The notes under the pieces were generated by a model. It had not been told where the DNA came from. It worked only from the letters and a program-made list of their open reading frames with translations, and searched no databases. The position numbers and the translations under genes are program-made. From positions 1 through 64,000 of the forward strand of contig NZ_JAMXLH010000053.1 in the NCBI RefSeq assembly GCF_024281035.1: a stretch of DNA of 64,000 nt. Reading direction: 5' to 3'. The stretch is from Paraburkholderia sp. GTDB lineage: Bacteria > Pseudomonadota > Gammaproteobacteria > Burkholderiales > Burkholderiaceae. Below, in pieces: positions 35,931 through 45,178 of this stretch. Position 1 is the stretch's first letter. Each line of letters opens with the position of its first letter.

Positions 35931-35962
35931 CAAAACGGGAGGCCCTGGAGCCTCCCGTTTTG
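35931..35962 (-). terminator. Terminator of the GntR gene
   Basis: CAAAACGGGAGGC, 6-nt loop, GCCTCCCGTTTTG: a perfect 13-bp stem, 36 bp after the GntR stop, with a TTTTG end in both directions. Confidence 0.88.
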
Positions 35963-35997
35963 CAGATAACAACGTTGCGTGCGCTACGTCGTTCCGG

Positions 35998-36729
35998 TCA
36001 ATCGAGGAAGTCGCAATGCTTCTCGACGTAGGTAGCGAGATCGAGCGAATGCTGGCGCACGAGTCGCTCCGCCAGTTCGGTGTCGCGCTTTTCGAGTGCC
36101 TCGATGATCCGCAGGTGGTCGACAATCGAACGCGACGCGCGATCGCTCTGCGAAATCGTCATGCGCCGGATCGCGCGCACGTGCACGAAGATGTTCTTGA
36201 TCGTTTCGAGGATCATTTGCGACTTCGAAAGCTCGACGATCGCCTGATGAAACGCGATGTTGGCGTCCGAATACTCGGCAATATGCTCCGCCGGTGTGCT
36301 GTCGCGGAAATTGTCGAACATGTGGCGCAGATTCGCGATTTCCTCGTCGGTCGCGTGGATCGTCGCGAGCCGGGCGGCCATGCTCTCGAGTGCGGCCCAC
36401 ATCTGGATCATCTCGACGATCTCGCGCTTACTCTTGCGCACGATATAAATGCCGCGGCGCGGCACCATGCGCAGGAAGCCTTCCTGTTCGAGCAGCGTCA
36501 TCGCCTCGCGCACCGGCGTGCGGCTGACGCCGAGCGTCTCGCTGAGCACGCGCTCGTCGAGCCGTATTTCCTCGCGTGACTGGTAGATGTCGGCGTCCGC
36601 GATTGCCTGACGCAGCATCGCGTACGCCTGATCGCGCAGGCTCAGCGTCGCGTTGATAGGCTGCAACGCGAGCTGGAGCGGCGCGGGAGAAGGATGGGCT
36701 ACAGCTTCAGTTTGAAGTTCTGACGACAT
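35998..36729 (-). CDS. GntR family regulator (FadR/FCD type) of the oxalate region
   Basis: A 243-aa regulator. The winged-helix domain is at about residues 28-98 (DERVLSETLGVSRTPVREAMTLLEQEGFLRMVPRRGIYIV) and the FCD effector domain at about 105-235, with the metal or ligand residues in DANIAFHQAIV and DHLRIIEALEKRD. Its start overlaps the 3' end of the 72-aa membrane gene. The two TGATATATCA sites flank the region and fit FCD-type operators. Confidence 0.9.
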   Translation of the reverse strand: MSSELQTEAVAHPSPAPLQLALQPINATLSLRDQAYAMLRQAIADADIYQSREEIRLDERVLSETLGVSRTPVREAMTLLEQEGFLRMVPRRGIYIVRKSKREIVEMIQMWAALESMAARLATIHATDEEIANLRHMFDNFRDSTPAEHIAEYSDANIAFHQAIVELSKSQMILETIKNIFVHVRAIRRMTISQSDRASRSIVDHLRIIEALEKRDTELAERLVRQHSLDLATYVEKHCDFLD

Positions 36730-36925
36730 TCATTGCCTCTTTGCGGAACTGCGGACGATACGCCGACTGCTTTGCGACCAGCGCCTCGCCCAGACCGACA
36801 AACCGGCCGTGTTCCGCTGCCGCTTCGACGGCCGACTTCGGCAGCCATTTGGCGATCAGAACGGTGGCGGCGGCGCCTAACCCCAAGACAGATGCGCTGA
36901 AGAGGGCGAGAGAGACGAAATCCAT
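36707..36925 (-). CDS. Small membrane protein, 72 aa, upstream of the GntR gene
   Basis: One hydrophobic segment (VSLALFSASVLGLGAAATVLIA) near the N-terminus, then a short polar tail. ATG 36925 is preferred over 36937 because GGAG sits 8 nt before it. It overlaps the GntR start by 23 bp, which suggests one transcript. Function unknown. It is the first gene after the second TGATATATCA operator. Confidence 0.7.
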   Translation of the reverse strand: MDFVSLALFSASVLGLGAAATVLIAKWLPKSAVEAAAEHGRFVGLGEALVAKQSAYRPQFRKEAMNVVRTSN

Positions 36926-36996
36926 TTGAAGCTCCATCAGATTGAGTGATCGAATGGCTCAATCATATGCTGCGTCGCGACAAAAGGCAATATTCT

Positions 36997-37012
36997 GTAT
37001 GTGATATATCAA
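36997..37012. promoter_or_regulatory. Candidate GntR operator upstream of the GntR transcript
   Basis: GTATGTGATATATCAA, identical over 16 bp to 35623-35638, with the palindrome TGATATATCA at 37002-37011. It lies 72 bp before the small membrane gene, suggesting autoregulation. Confidence 0.7.
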
Positions 37013-37218
37013 ATACCGTCCAGATACCGTCGTTTGTCTGCAACACTCACTTCAATGGATGCTCACCCGTCGGGTTTGCGGCCAGCCCACGCGGACCGGA
37101 TTTGACGCTAAAGAATCAATCCTAGATAGAAATCGACCCCTACGGCAAGAGGGAGTAGCGGTCCGGACAAGCGAACGACTGGCGGACGCACAGGCGCGCG
37201 CCGTCCACACGAAGCAGA

Positions 37219-37254
37219 ACGCCGGGTGAGCCGCTTACGCAGCGCACCCGGCGT
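37219..37254. terminator. Stem-loop downstream of second porin
   Basis: ACGCCGGGTG and CACCCGGCGT form a perfect 10-bp stem with a 16-nt loop, about 20 bp after the porin stop. There is no T-tract. Confidence 0.6.
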
Positions 37255-37273
37255 CGGGAGAAAACCGGCCGCA

Positions 37274-38434
37274 TCAGAACTTGTGGCGCAAGCCGAAGTT
37301 CACTATCGCCTGCGTGTTCGTGCCCGAATAGCCATACGAGCCGATCGACGCTTCGGCCGGCATCGAGCCGCCCAGGCCGTCGCCCGTTTCGCCGCTTGCG
37401 TGCTGCCAGGCCGCCGTCATGTAAAGGTCGGTGCGCTTCGACAGGCTGTAGTCCGCGCCGATCGACACCTGGTGGTAGCTCGCCGACGTGTCGCCGTTCG
37501 CCCGCGTGTAGCTGTAGCCGATGCCGAGCAGCAGCGCCGGGTTCAGCTGGTAATTCACGAAGCCCTGCCCGGTGTTGTATTTCTGGGTGTCGCGGAATAC
37601 CGAACTTGCGTCCGGCGCGTACCGCGCATTGCTGTAACCGAGCCCCATCGTGAACGGGCCGATGATGTACTGCGCCGCCGCCCGCGCGATCGCGAGCGAG
37701 CGCGCCGTCGCGTAACCGGCGTTGATCGGGCCGTCGAAGGGGCCGTCCGAGGTGCTGATCCAGGTCTCGCGGATGCCGAGCGCAGCCTGGTTGTTCGCCG
37801 CGTAGAAGTAGCCGCCCGCAAGGCTGAGCGGGCCGCTGGTCCAGGCCACGGCGGCCGCGTACGACTGCTCGGAGCCCGTCGAGCCCGGCACGCCGCCAAA
37901 GGCGTACATGGCCGAGGCCCGTAGACCGTTCCACATCGGCGTCGTGTACTTGACAGCGTTGTTCACGCGGAAGCTGTTGTCGTAGTTGTCGACGTCGCCC
38001 GGGGTCGCGAAAACCGATCCGAAATAGTTATCCGCGGTAATCCCCTGAACCAGGTCGATCAACGGGTCGTACTGGCGGCCGAGCGTGAGCGAGCCGTACT
38101 GCTCGGCAGTCAGTCCAACATAGGCCTGGCGCCCAAACAGGCGGCCGCCCTGCCCGAGCGTGCCCGTCGACGGGTTGAAGCCGTTCTCCAACTGGAAAAT
38201 CGCCTTGAGACCGCCGCCGAGATCTTCGGCGCCTTTCAGGCCCCAGCGCGACCCCGAGAGGTTGCCGAAACTGGTGTTGCCAAGCGACCACTGATTCGCG
38301 TTGCCGTTGGCGTGGTTGATGAAGGTAATCGATGTGTCGATGGTGCCGTACAGCGTCACGCTGGTCTGCGCGTGGGCCAAACCTGCGGCGCAAAGCGCCG
38401 ACAGCGAAAGAGATGTCAGGGCGAGTCGGTTCAC
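37274..38434 (-). CDS. Gram-negative general porin (second copy)
   Basis: A 386-aa outer-membrane porin. The signal peptide MNRLALTSLSLSALCAAGLAHA is followed by QTSVTLYGTIDTSITFINHANG. Shared features with the other porin are SRWGLKGAEDLGGGLKAIFQLENGF, LFGRQAYVGLTAEQYGSLTLGRQYD and the C-terminal GLRHKF. It has an ordinary ATG start. Position next to the oxalate genes suggests it could admit small organic acids, but porin specificity cannot be read here. Confidence 0.93.
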   Translation of the reverse strand: MNRLALTSLSLSALCAAGLAHAQTSVTLYGTIDTSITFINHANGNANQWSLGNTSFGNLSGSRWGLKGAEDLGGGLKAIFQLENGFNPSTGTLGQGGRLFGRQAYVGLTAEQYGSLTLGRQYDPLIDLVQGITADNYFGSVFATPGDVDNYDNSFRVNNAVKYTTPMWNGLRASAMYAFGGVPGSTGSEQSYAAAVAWTSGPLSLAGGYFYAANNQAALGIRETWISTSDGPFDGPINAGYATARSLAIARAAAQYIIGPFTMGLGYSNARYAPDASSVFRDTQKYNTGQGFVNYQLNPALLLGIGYSYTRANGDTSASYHQVSIGADYSLSKRTDLYMTAAWQHASGETGDGLGGSMPAEASIGSYGYSGTNTQAIVNFGLRHKF

Positions 38435-39050
38435 GTCATTCTCCCGGCGCAGTAAAACATCACTTGGCTAAACCAGACTAACTCTCCCGGACGGCGAAGT
38501 AAAAGAATTAAAAAGGGTGTCTCAAATTGTTAACAGCGGCCCGTGGTTTTATTCAGATGTTTTAAAAATGATTGCATCGGCAAACAAATCCATTGCACCC
38601 GCCAATCGCCCGGACGCGCACCCACTCCCCGCCAAACAGGCATTCCGGCGCGGCTTAGTTAGCGACGTACTGCAAACATCCACACGGACCTGAATCGAAT
38701 AACGATGCTCAGACGAAGCGTGCGTCGCCATATACGCGAATCGGCATTTCTATTTCTAAACGTCCGTTTTAAATCGCATCCGTTTGCGGTGCGACGCATT
38801 ATCGCGCCGGTCCCTGACACTCCCTTGATCGAACACCGATTTACCGTTCTTTTTCCCCGCATTGTCAACCGCCTTGCGCTCCGAAGCGTTTCCTGACTTT
38901 ACCGGCCCTTTACCAAACCATTACGTTTCGCCGAGCCGCCTCTTGCAAAGCCATCTCACCCCTGCGAAGCACGACGTATAACCCGCGATGTCCGCTCCGG
39001 GCAATCCGTTGTGCCACAACGGCCGCACCGAAGCATTGTCAGAACAATCC
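38435..39050. other. Divergent intergenic region, porin/mprF
   Basis: 616 bp of lower-GC DNA with promoters presumably for both genes. No gene with a believable start and codon use was found, and no operator pair was seen. Confidence 0.5.
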
Positions 39051-41657
39051 ATGCCCCACTCGCAATCCTCGCGCCTGACGCGTGCTGCCGCCGCACTAAA
39101 GCGCCGCGCAGAAGCCCTGCACCTGCAGCGCTTCGTCGCACCGGCGTTCGCGCTCGGCATCGGCGCGCTGCTGCTCGTGGTGTTCCAGCACCTGTCGCAG
39201 TCTGTCGACTACCGGTCGGTGATCCGTCACCTCTGGAATCTGACCCCGTCCGAATGGATGGGCGCAGTCGGCGCAACGGCCGTGAGCTTTGTCGCGCTCG
39301 TCGGGCGCGATGCGGTCGGGCTGCGCTACCTCGGCGTACGCGTGCCGCGCGGCGCGCTCTGGGTCGGCGCCATCGCCGGATCGGCGCTCGGCAACGTCAC
39401 CGGCTTCGGCGCGCTCACGGGCGGCGCCGTGCGCTGCCGCGTCTACGGCGGCTCGGGCGTGAGCGCCGCACAGATCGGCCGCATGACCGTATTTACGAGC
39501 GCCGCGCTTGCGTTCGCACTCACGCTGATGACCGCGCTCGGCATGGCCGGCGCCGCCGGCACGCTCGCCGGCATGCTGCACCTCGCCCCGGAGAAGCTGC
39601 GCTGGATCGGCGGCGCGCTCCTCGCCTTCGGCGCCGCGCTGATCGTTGCATGCCCCACCAGGTCGCGCGAAATCGAACCGTTCGGACGCGCCTGGCTGCG
39701 TTTTGCCGTGCCCGCGCGGCGCGACCTCGTCGCACAATTGCTGCTCGCCGCGCTCGACGTCGTGGGCGCCGGGCTCGCGCTCTGGTCGGTGATGCCGCAC
39801 GCGCAAGTCGCGCTGATCGATTTTCTGACCGTCTATAGCGCCGCGATGCTGCTCGGCCTGATCGGCCACACGCCCGGCGGCATCGGCGTGTTCGAGGCCG
39901 CGATGGTCTTCGCGCTCGGCTCCGCTGTACCCGGCTCTCAGGTGCTTGCCGCGCTGCTGGCCTATCGCGCGATCTACTTCGGCGCGCCGCTGATCCTCTC
40001 GGCCGCGCTGCTCGCCGCTTTCGAGGGCCGCGCACTCGCGCGTCCCGGCGTGCGCCTCGCGCGCCGCGGCGCGAGCGGCGTCTCGCAGCTCGCCCCGCTC
40101 TTCCTCGCCGTCGTCACCTTCGTGACGGGCGGCATGCTCGTGATCTCGGGCGCGACGCCCGCTTTCACGCACCGCATCGCGCTGCTGCAAACCGTGCTGC
40201 CGCTCTGGGTGCTCGAAAGCTCGCAACTGCTCGGCAGCCTGTTCGGCGTGCTGCTGCTGTTCGTCGCGCGCGGGCTGCTGCGGCGCCTCGACGCGGCCTG
40301 GTGGCTCGCGCTCATGATCGCCGTCACCAACCTCGTGCTCTCGCTCGCGAAGGGTCTCGCATTCGTCGAAGCGGGCATGCTGTGCGTGCTGATCGTGCTG
40401 CTCTTCGCCACGCGGCACCGCTTCAACCGCCGTTCGTCGCTGTTCGCCGAGCCCTTCACGACCGGCTGGCTCACCTCCGTGGGCTGCGTGATCGCGCTGG
40501 CCGTCTGGGTGCTGCTGTTCGCCTTCCGCGACGTGCAGTACTCGCACAATCTGTGGTGGCAGTTCGCCTTCGACGGACGCGCCCCGCGCGCGCTGCGCGC
40601 GACACTCGGCGCGAGCATGTTCGCCGCCGCGCTCGCGGCGTGGCAACTGCTGCGTCCGGCGGCGGGCCGCTTCGTGATGCCCCCGAGCGAAGATCTCGCT
40701 GAAGCGGCGCGCATCGTACGCGCGCAGGAACGCAGCGACGCCGGTCTCGCGCTCATGGGCGACAAGAGCTTCCTGTTCGCGGCCGAGCGCAACGCCTTCC
40801 TGATGTACGCCAAACGCGGCCGCACGTGGGCGGCGCTGCACGACCCCGTCGGCCCACGCGAGGAATGGCCCGCGCTCGTTCGCGAGTTCGTTGCGCTCGC
40901 ACACGCCCACGGAGGACGCGCCGCGTTCTACCAGGTGCGCGCCGACGCGCTGCCTCTCTATCTCGACGCCGGTCTCACGCTGATGAAGCTCGGCGAAGAA
41001 GCGCGCGTAATGCTCGGCGAGTTCGATCTCAAGGGTTCGCAGCGCGCGCATCTGCGCTATGCGCTCAAGCGCGGCGAACGCGACGGCTTCACGATCGAGC
41101 ACATCGAATGCGCGCAAATGGACGCCCATCTGCCGACGCTGCGCGCGATCTCCGACGCCTGGCTCGACAGCCGCGATGCGCGTGAGAAAAGCTTTTCGGT
41201 GGCCGCCTTCGACGACGACTATCTCGCCGCGCAGTCGGCGCTGCTCGTGCGCCAGCACGGCGAGCCGCTCGCGTTCGTCACGTTCATGACGACCGACCTC
41301 AACACCGAGGCGACGGTCGGCGTGATGCGTCATCTGCCCGATGCATCGGCATATACGATGGAATATCTGTTCACGCAGCTCGCGCTGCATCTGAAGGCCG
41401 CGGGCTACGAGACGCTGTCGCTCGGCATGGCGCCGCTCGCGGGCATGGGGGCCACGCCGCTTGCCTCGCCATGGCATCGCCTCGCCGGACTGATCTGGCG
41501 TTTCGGCGGCAGGTTCTACAACTTCCGGGGCCTGCGCGGCTTCAAGAACAAGTTTTCGCCGCGCTGGGAACCGCGCTATCTGGCCGCGTCGGGCTCGATC
41601 AGCGTCTTCATCACACTCGCCGATCTTTCACTGCTGGCTGGAGGCAGTCGTTCATGA
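39051..41657 (+). CDS. mprF: MprF-type lysyl-phosphatidylglycerol synthase/flippase
   Basis: An 868-aa protein. Residues about 20-540 are membrane segments (flippase part); after the last segment a cytosolic DUF2156 synthase domain (about 550-860) carries LMGDKSFLFAAERNAFLMYAKRGRTWAALHDPVG and the C-terminal RGLRGFKNKFSPRWEPRYLA. The enzyme transfers lysine from Lys-tRNA to phosphatidylglycerol and moves the product outward, lowering surface charge. ATG 39051 is chosen; an earlier in-frame start adds 21 residues. The stop overlaps the acvB start by four bases. Confidence 0.92.
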   Translation: MPHSQSSRLTRAAAALKRRAEALHLQRFVAPAFALGIGALLLVVFQHLSQSVDYRSVIRHLWNLTPSEWMGAVGATAVSFVALVGRDAVGLRYLGVRVPRGALWVGAIAGSALGNVTGFGALTGGAVRCRVYGGSGVSAAQIGRMTVFTSAALAFALTLMTALGMAGAAGTLAGMLHLAPEKLRWIGGALLAFGAALIVACPTRSREIEPFGRAWLRFAVPARRDLVAQLLLAALDVVGAGLALWSVMPHAQVALIDFLTVYSAAMLLGLIGHTPGGIGVFEAAMVFALGSAVPGSQVLAALLAYRAIYFGAPLILSAALLAAFEGRALARPGVRLARRGASGVSQLAPLFLAVVTFVTGGMLVISGATPAFTHRIALLQTVLPLWVLESSQLLGSLFGVLLLFVARGLLRRLDAAWWLALMIAVTNLVLSLAKGLAFVEAGMLCVLIVLLFATRHRFNRRSSLFAEPFTTGWLTSVGCVIALAVWVLLFAFRDVQYSHNLWWQFAFDGRAPRALRATLGASMFAAALAAWQLLRPAAGRFVMPPSEDLAEAARIVRAQERSDAGLALMGDKSFLFAAERNAFLMYAKRGRTWAALHDPVGPREEWPALVREFVALAHAHGGRAAFYQVRADALPLYLDAGLTLMKLGEEARVMLGEFDLKGSQRAHLRYALKRGERDGFTIEHIECAQMDAHLPTLRAISDAWLDSRDAREKSFSVAAFDDDYLAAQSALLVRQHGEPLAFVTFMTTDLNTEATVGVMRHLPDASAYTMEYLFTQLALHLKAAGYETLSLGMAPLAGMGATPLASPWHRLAGLIWRFGGRFYNFRGLRGFKNKFSPRWEPRYLAASGSISVFITLADLSLLAGGSRS

Positions 41658-43012
41658 CCATTCGATTTCCGGCGCTGCCGCGCGTTATCGCCGCGGGCGC
41701 TGCCTTGCTCGCCTGCATGGCGGCGCATGCGGCCATCAACACGGCATCAACGCCCGCCACGAACGTGCCCGGCGGCCGCTACGGCGACGTCGCGGTCACG
41801 AAGCCTGCCGGCCCCATGCGCGGCTTCGCCGTGCTGTTCTCGGCGGGCGAGCATTGGGCGAGCGACGACCAGACGCGCGCCGATGCCCTCGCGAAACACG
41901 GCGCGATGGTCGTGGGCGTGGACACGTCGCGCTATGCGGCGAACCTCGCCGCAGTGAAAACCGAGAGCTGCCACAAGCTCTATAGCGACGCCGAAGCCAT
42001 CGGCCATCAACTGGAGCGTCAACAGGAATCGAGCCAGTATTTCGCGCCGATCGCCATCGGCAGCGGCGAAGGCGCACTGATCGCCTCGCGCATGCTCTCG
42101 CAGGCGCCCGCGAATACGCTCGCAGGCGCGATCTCGCTCGACCCCGCAGCGCGGCTCGACGCGCGCTTCGCGCCGTGCGCAGCCGATCCGAAACTGAGCC
42201 GCGGCACGGGACTGCCCGGCTTCTTCGAGCAAGGCGTCACGAGCGGCGGCGCAAATGCGCCGGCAGGCGCGGGCATGGCAACGCCGCACATTTTCGCGCC
42301 GAACCTCACGGGCGCCGACAAGCTCGTCTCGCTGGCCGCGCCGCATCTGCGTGTCGTGACCGAAAGCGAGGAGGACATCTCCGATCTGCCGCTCGTCGAA
42401 TTGCCTGCCGCGAAGCCGACCGACATGCTCGCAATCGTGATTTCGGGCGACGGCGGCTGGCGCGATCTCGACAAGACCATTGCGGAGGCGTTGCAGAAGA
42501 ACGGCATCGCCGTGGTCGGCTGGGATTCGCTGCGCTACTTCTGGAAAGAGAAGCCGCCCGCGCAGACGAGCCACGATCTCGCGCGCGTGATCAAGGCTTA
42601 CGCCGCGCACTGGCACGCGAAGCACATTGCGCTCGTGGGCTATTCGTTCGGCGCGGATGTCATGCCGTTCGCCTATAACCGCCTGCCCGATGCGCTGCGC
42701 GCGAAGGTGTCGTACATGTCGCTGCTCGGCTTCGCGCCCGACGCCGATTTCCAGATCCGCGTGACGGGCTGGCTCGGCATGCCCGCCAGCGATTCGGCAC
42801 TGCCCGTGCGGCCTGAACTGGCGAAGGTGCCGCCTGCAATCGTGCAATGCGTCTACGGCGCGGACGAAAAGGACACGCTCTGCCCGGCGCTCGTGAACAC
42901 GGGGATCGACGTCGTCAAGACGAACGGCAGCCACCACTTCGACGGCGATTACAACGCGCTCGCCACGAGAATCATCGACGGCTGGAAGAAGGAGATCGCC
43001 GCGCGCGGGTAA
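41654..43012 (+). CDS. acvB: AcvB/VirJ-family periplasmic lysyl-phosphatidylglycerol hydrolase
   Basis: A 452-aa exported protein with an N-terminal signal (ALPRVIAAGAALLACMAAHA). It has two VirJ-like halves; the C-terminal half holds the alpha/beta-hydrolase nucleophile elbow GYSFGADV and downstream GSHHFDGDY (His). In Agrobacterium and Rhizobium relatives, AcvB hydrolyses lysyl-phosphatidylglycerol made by the LpiA/MprF protein (family knowledge). Coupling by an ATGA overlap to mprF fits that pairing. Confidence 0.88.
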   Translation: MTIRFPALPRVIAAGAALLACMAAHAAINTASTPATNVPGGRYGDVAVTKPAGPMRGFAVLFSAGEHWASDDQTRADALAKHGAMVVGVDTSRYAANLAAVKTESCHKLYSDAEAIGHQLERQQESSQYFAPIAIGSGEGALIASRMLSQAPANTLAGAISLDPAARLDARFAPCAADPKLSRGTGLPGFFEQGVTSGGANAPAGAGMATPHIFAPNLTGADKLVSLAAPHLRVVTESEEDISDLPLVELPAAKPTDMLAIVISGDGGWRDLDKTIAEALQKNGIAVVGWDSLRYFWKEKPPAQTSHDLARVIKAYAAHWHAKHIALVGYSFGADVMPFAYNRLPDALRAKVSYMSLLGFAPDADFQIRVTGWLGMPASDSALPVRPELAKVPPAIVQCVYGADEKDTLCPALVNTGIDVVKTNGSHHFDGDYNALATRIIDGWKKEIAARG

Positions 43013-43065
43013 TCACACGCGCAGCGCGATCGGGAACCACCGATTGCGCCGCGCCGCACACAGCA

Positions 43066-44565
43066 TCAAATATCGAAGTACAGGTAAAACTCCCATGGAT
43101 GCGGACGCAACCGGATCGCATCCAGTTCGTGCACGCGCTTGTATTCCAGCCACGTATCGATCACGTCTTCGGTAAAGACGTCGCCCTTGCGCAGGAATTC
43201 GTTGTCGGCTTCGAGCGCGTTCAGCGATTCATCGAGCGAACCCGGCACCTGGCGGACGTTCTTCGCCTGCTCGGGCGGCAGGTCATAAATGTTGACGTCG
43301 AGCGGATCGCCGGGGTCCGTCTTGTTTTCGATGCCGTCGAGCCCGGCCATCAGCATCGCCGAAAACGCGAGGTACGCATTGGCCGAGGGATCGGGGCAAC
43401 GGAATTCGACGCGTCGTGCGTTCGGCGAATCGGAGTACATCGGAATGCGCGCGGCCGCCGAGCGATTGCGTTGCGACATCGCTAGATTCACCGGCGCTTC
43501 GTAGCCGGGGACGAGGCGCTTATAGGAATTCGTTGTCGGCGCACAGAACGCCATCAGCGCCGGTGCATGCTTGAGCAGGCCGCCAATGTACCAGCGGCAG
43601 AGGTTCGACGTGAGCGCCCAGCCGTGAGCGTCGTAGAACAGATTCTCTTTGTCTTTCCACAGGCTCTGGTGGCAGTGCATGCCGCTCGCGTTGTCCGCGA
43701 ATAGCGGCTTCGGCATGAAGGTCGCCACCTTGCCTTTGCTGCGCGCCACATTCTTGCAGATGTATTTGTAGATCATCACGTTGTCGGCCATCCGCTTGAG
43801 CGTGGCAAAGCGCATGTCGATTTCGTTCTGTCCCGCGGTGGCCACCTCGTGGTGATGCACTTCCACCTGCACGCCGGCCTGCTGCAGCATCAGCACGATG
43901 GTCGAGCGAATGTCCTGCAGCGTATCGTGCGGCGGCACCGGAAAATAACCTTCCTTGAAGCGCGGCTTGTAGCCGAGATTGCCGCCGCCATACGCGCCTT
44001 CGTCGCGGCCGCTGTTCCAGTCCCCTTCGGCGGATTCGACAAAGTAGTAGCCGCTGTGCGCATCCTGCCCGAAGCGGATCGAATCGAAGATGAAGAATTC
44101 GAGTTCGGGACCGAAGTAGCAGGTCGTCGCAAGGCCGGTCTGCCGCAGATAATCCTCGGCCTTCTTCGCAACGTAACGCGGATCGCGCGAATACGGCTGG
44201 TGCAGCACAGGATCGACCACGTCGCAGATCAACGAGAGCGTGGGCGTCTCGCTCACGGGGTCGATGAACGCGGTGGTCGGATCCGGCTTTAAAAGCATGT
44301 CGGATTCCTGAATCTCCTGAAAACCGCGAATCGACGATCCGTCGAAGCCAATCCCGTCTTCGAAAAGACCTTCGTGCACCTCGGGCAATGTGATGGAGAA
44401 GTGTTGCCAGAGGCCCGGCAGATCAGTGAACTTGAGATCGACGATCTGGATCTCGCGTTCGCGCAGCAGTTTGATAACCTGCTGCGGCGTTTCGGGACGT
44501 GCGACGCGATAACTGCCGGTGTCGACGGATACGCTGAGCGGCGAGGCACCGTGAGGACTGGACAT
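43066..44565 (-). CDS. Type I glutamine synthetase (secondary, GYD-operon type)
   Basis: A 499-aa enzyme that makes glutamine from glutamate, ammonia and ATP. Landmarks are FDGSSIRGFQEIQESDMLL, GPELEFFIFD, HHHEVATAGQNEIDMRF, KATFMPKPLF-type KVATFMPKPLF, NSYKRLVPGYEAPVN and RSAAARIP. NIYDLPPEQ contains the Tyr at 427 that aligns with the adenylylated Tyr397 of E. coli GS, so GlnE control remains possible. About 30 extra N-terminal residues account for the length. It is not the usual betaproteobacterial GlnA; the C-terminal part (LEADNEFLRKGDVFTEDVIDTWLEYKR) looks closer to actinobacterial-type enzymes. Confidence 0.9.
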   Translation of the reverse strand: MSSPHGASPLSVSVDTGSYRVARPETPQQVIKLLREREIQIVDLKFTDLPGLWQHFSITLPEVHEGLFEDGIGFDGSSIRGFQEIQESDMLLKPDPTTAFIDPVSETPTLSLICDVVDPVLHQPYSRDPRYVAKKAEDYLRQTGLATTCYFGPELEFFIFDSIRFGQDAHSGYYFVESAEGDWNSGRDEGAYGGGNLGYKPRFKEGYFPVPPHDTLQDIRSTIVLMLQQAGVQVEVHHHEVATAGQNEIDMRFATLKRMADNVMIYKYICKNVARSKGKVATFMPKPLFADNASGMHCHQSLWKDKENLFYDAHGWALTSNLCRWYIGGLLKHAPALMAFCAPTTNSYKRLVPGYEAPVNLAMSQRNRSAAARIPMYSDSPNARRVEFRCPDPSANAYLAFSAMLMAGLDGIENKTDPGDPLDVNIYDLPPEQAKNVRQVPGSLDESLNALEADNEFLRKGDVFTEDVIDTWLEYKRVHELDAIRLRPHPWEFYLYFDI

Positions 44566-44584
44566 GGGCTTTCTCCCGGTTTGA

Positions 44585-44788
44585 CTACTGATCGTGTGCG
44601 AGCGCCTGGAGCCGGGCGTCGCCCGCGTCTTTCGCTGCGCGCTGCGTGGTGTAGGTTTCTTCGGATACCAGCGAGCGCCGGACCTCGCGCGCGTCGAAGT
44701 CGACCAGCGTAATGACCCACACCCAGCCGCCAATCTGTTCGGCGGTTTGCACGGATGCGCGCACGTCGCCTTTGCCTTGAGCGTTCAT
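44585..44788 (-). CDS. Small protein, 67 aa, between GYD and glutamine synthetase genes
   Basis: A soluble polar protein beginning MNAQGKGDVRASVQTAEQIGGWVWVITLVD and ending in an Ala-rich stretch. It is 19 bp before the glutamine synthetase and on the same strand, so it is very likely co-transcribed. No domain recognised. It could bind or modulate the enzyme, but this is a guess from position only. Confidence 0.7.
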   Translation of the reverse strand: MNAQGKGDVRASVQTAEQIGGWVWVITLVDFDAREVRRSLVSEETYTTQRAAKDAGDARLQALAHDQ

Positions 44789-44884
44789 CTGACCTCCGCA
44801 AAATCGGCAGGAAACAGATCACAGGTAGCATCGCCCGTACCCGGGACGTGCAGAACACGGGCAATGCAGTCGACGGTCAGCGAA

Positions 44885-45178
44885 TCAGGAGAGCTTGCCG
44901 ATGATCGCGCCCATTTCGCTCTTGGTGAAAGCGCGCAGCGTTTGCGTGCGGACGTTGCCCGCCGAGCCGAGCGCGAGGCCGAACGCAGTCAGCGACTGCT
45001 CGTCCGTCGCTTCGACGATGGCCACAATGTCGTAGTGGCCCAACGTCCAGTAGACCTCTTTCATTTCACAGCCGAAGCCGCGTGCGACTTCCTCGACCTG
45101 GCTTGCCCGTTGCGGGCTGTTCTTGATGGTGCGGATTCCCTGATCGGTGAATTGTGCGAGCACTACATACGTTGCCAT
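44885..45178 (-). CDS. GYD domain-containing protein
   Basis: A 97-aa GYD-family protein: MATYVVLAQFTDQGIRTIKNSPQR at the start, the family GHYD motif in YWTLGHYDIVAIVEATDEQSL, and LRAFTKSEMGAIIGKL at the end. The fold is a small ferredoxin-like dimer; function is unknown. It heads the unit with the 67-aa protein and the glutamine synthetase (96 bp and 19 bp gaps). Confidence 0.88.
   Translation of the reverse strand: MATYVVLAQFTDQGIRTIKNSPQRASQVEEVARGFGCEMKEVYWTLGHYDIVAIVEATDEQSLTAFGLALGSAGNVRTQTLRAFTKSEMGAIIGKLS

Noticed and set aside
39096..41477. A 793-codon open frame antisense to mprF
   Set aside because: It is the reverse of a well-supported membrane protein; its residues are His/Arg/Glu-rich and show no domain.
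43477..43479. Met in LAMSQRNRSA of the glutamine synthetase first looked like loss of the adenylylation Tyr
   Set aside because: The adenylylated Tyr of E. coli GS lies in the NLYDLPPEE motif, and the matching NIYDLPPEQ here keeps Tyr (residue 427).
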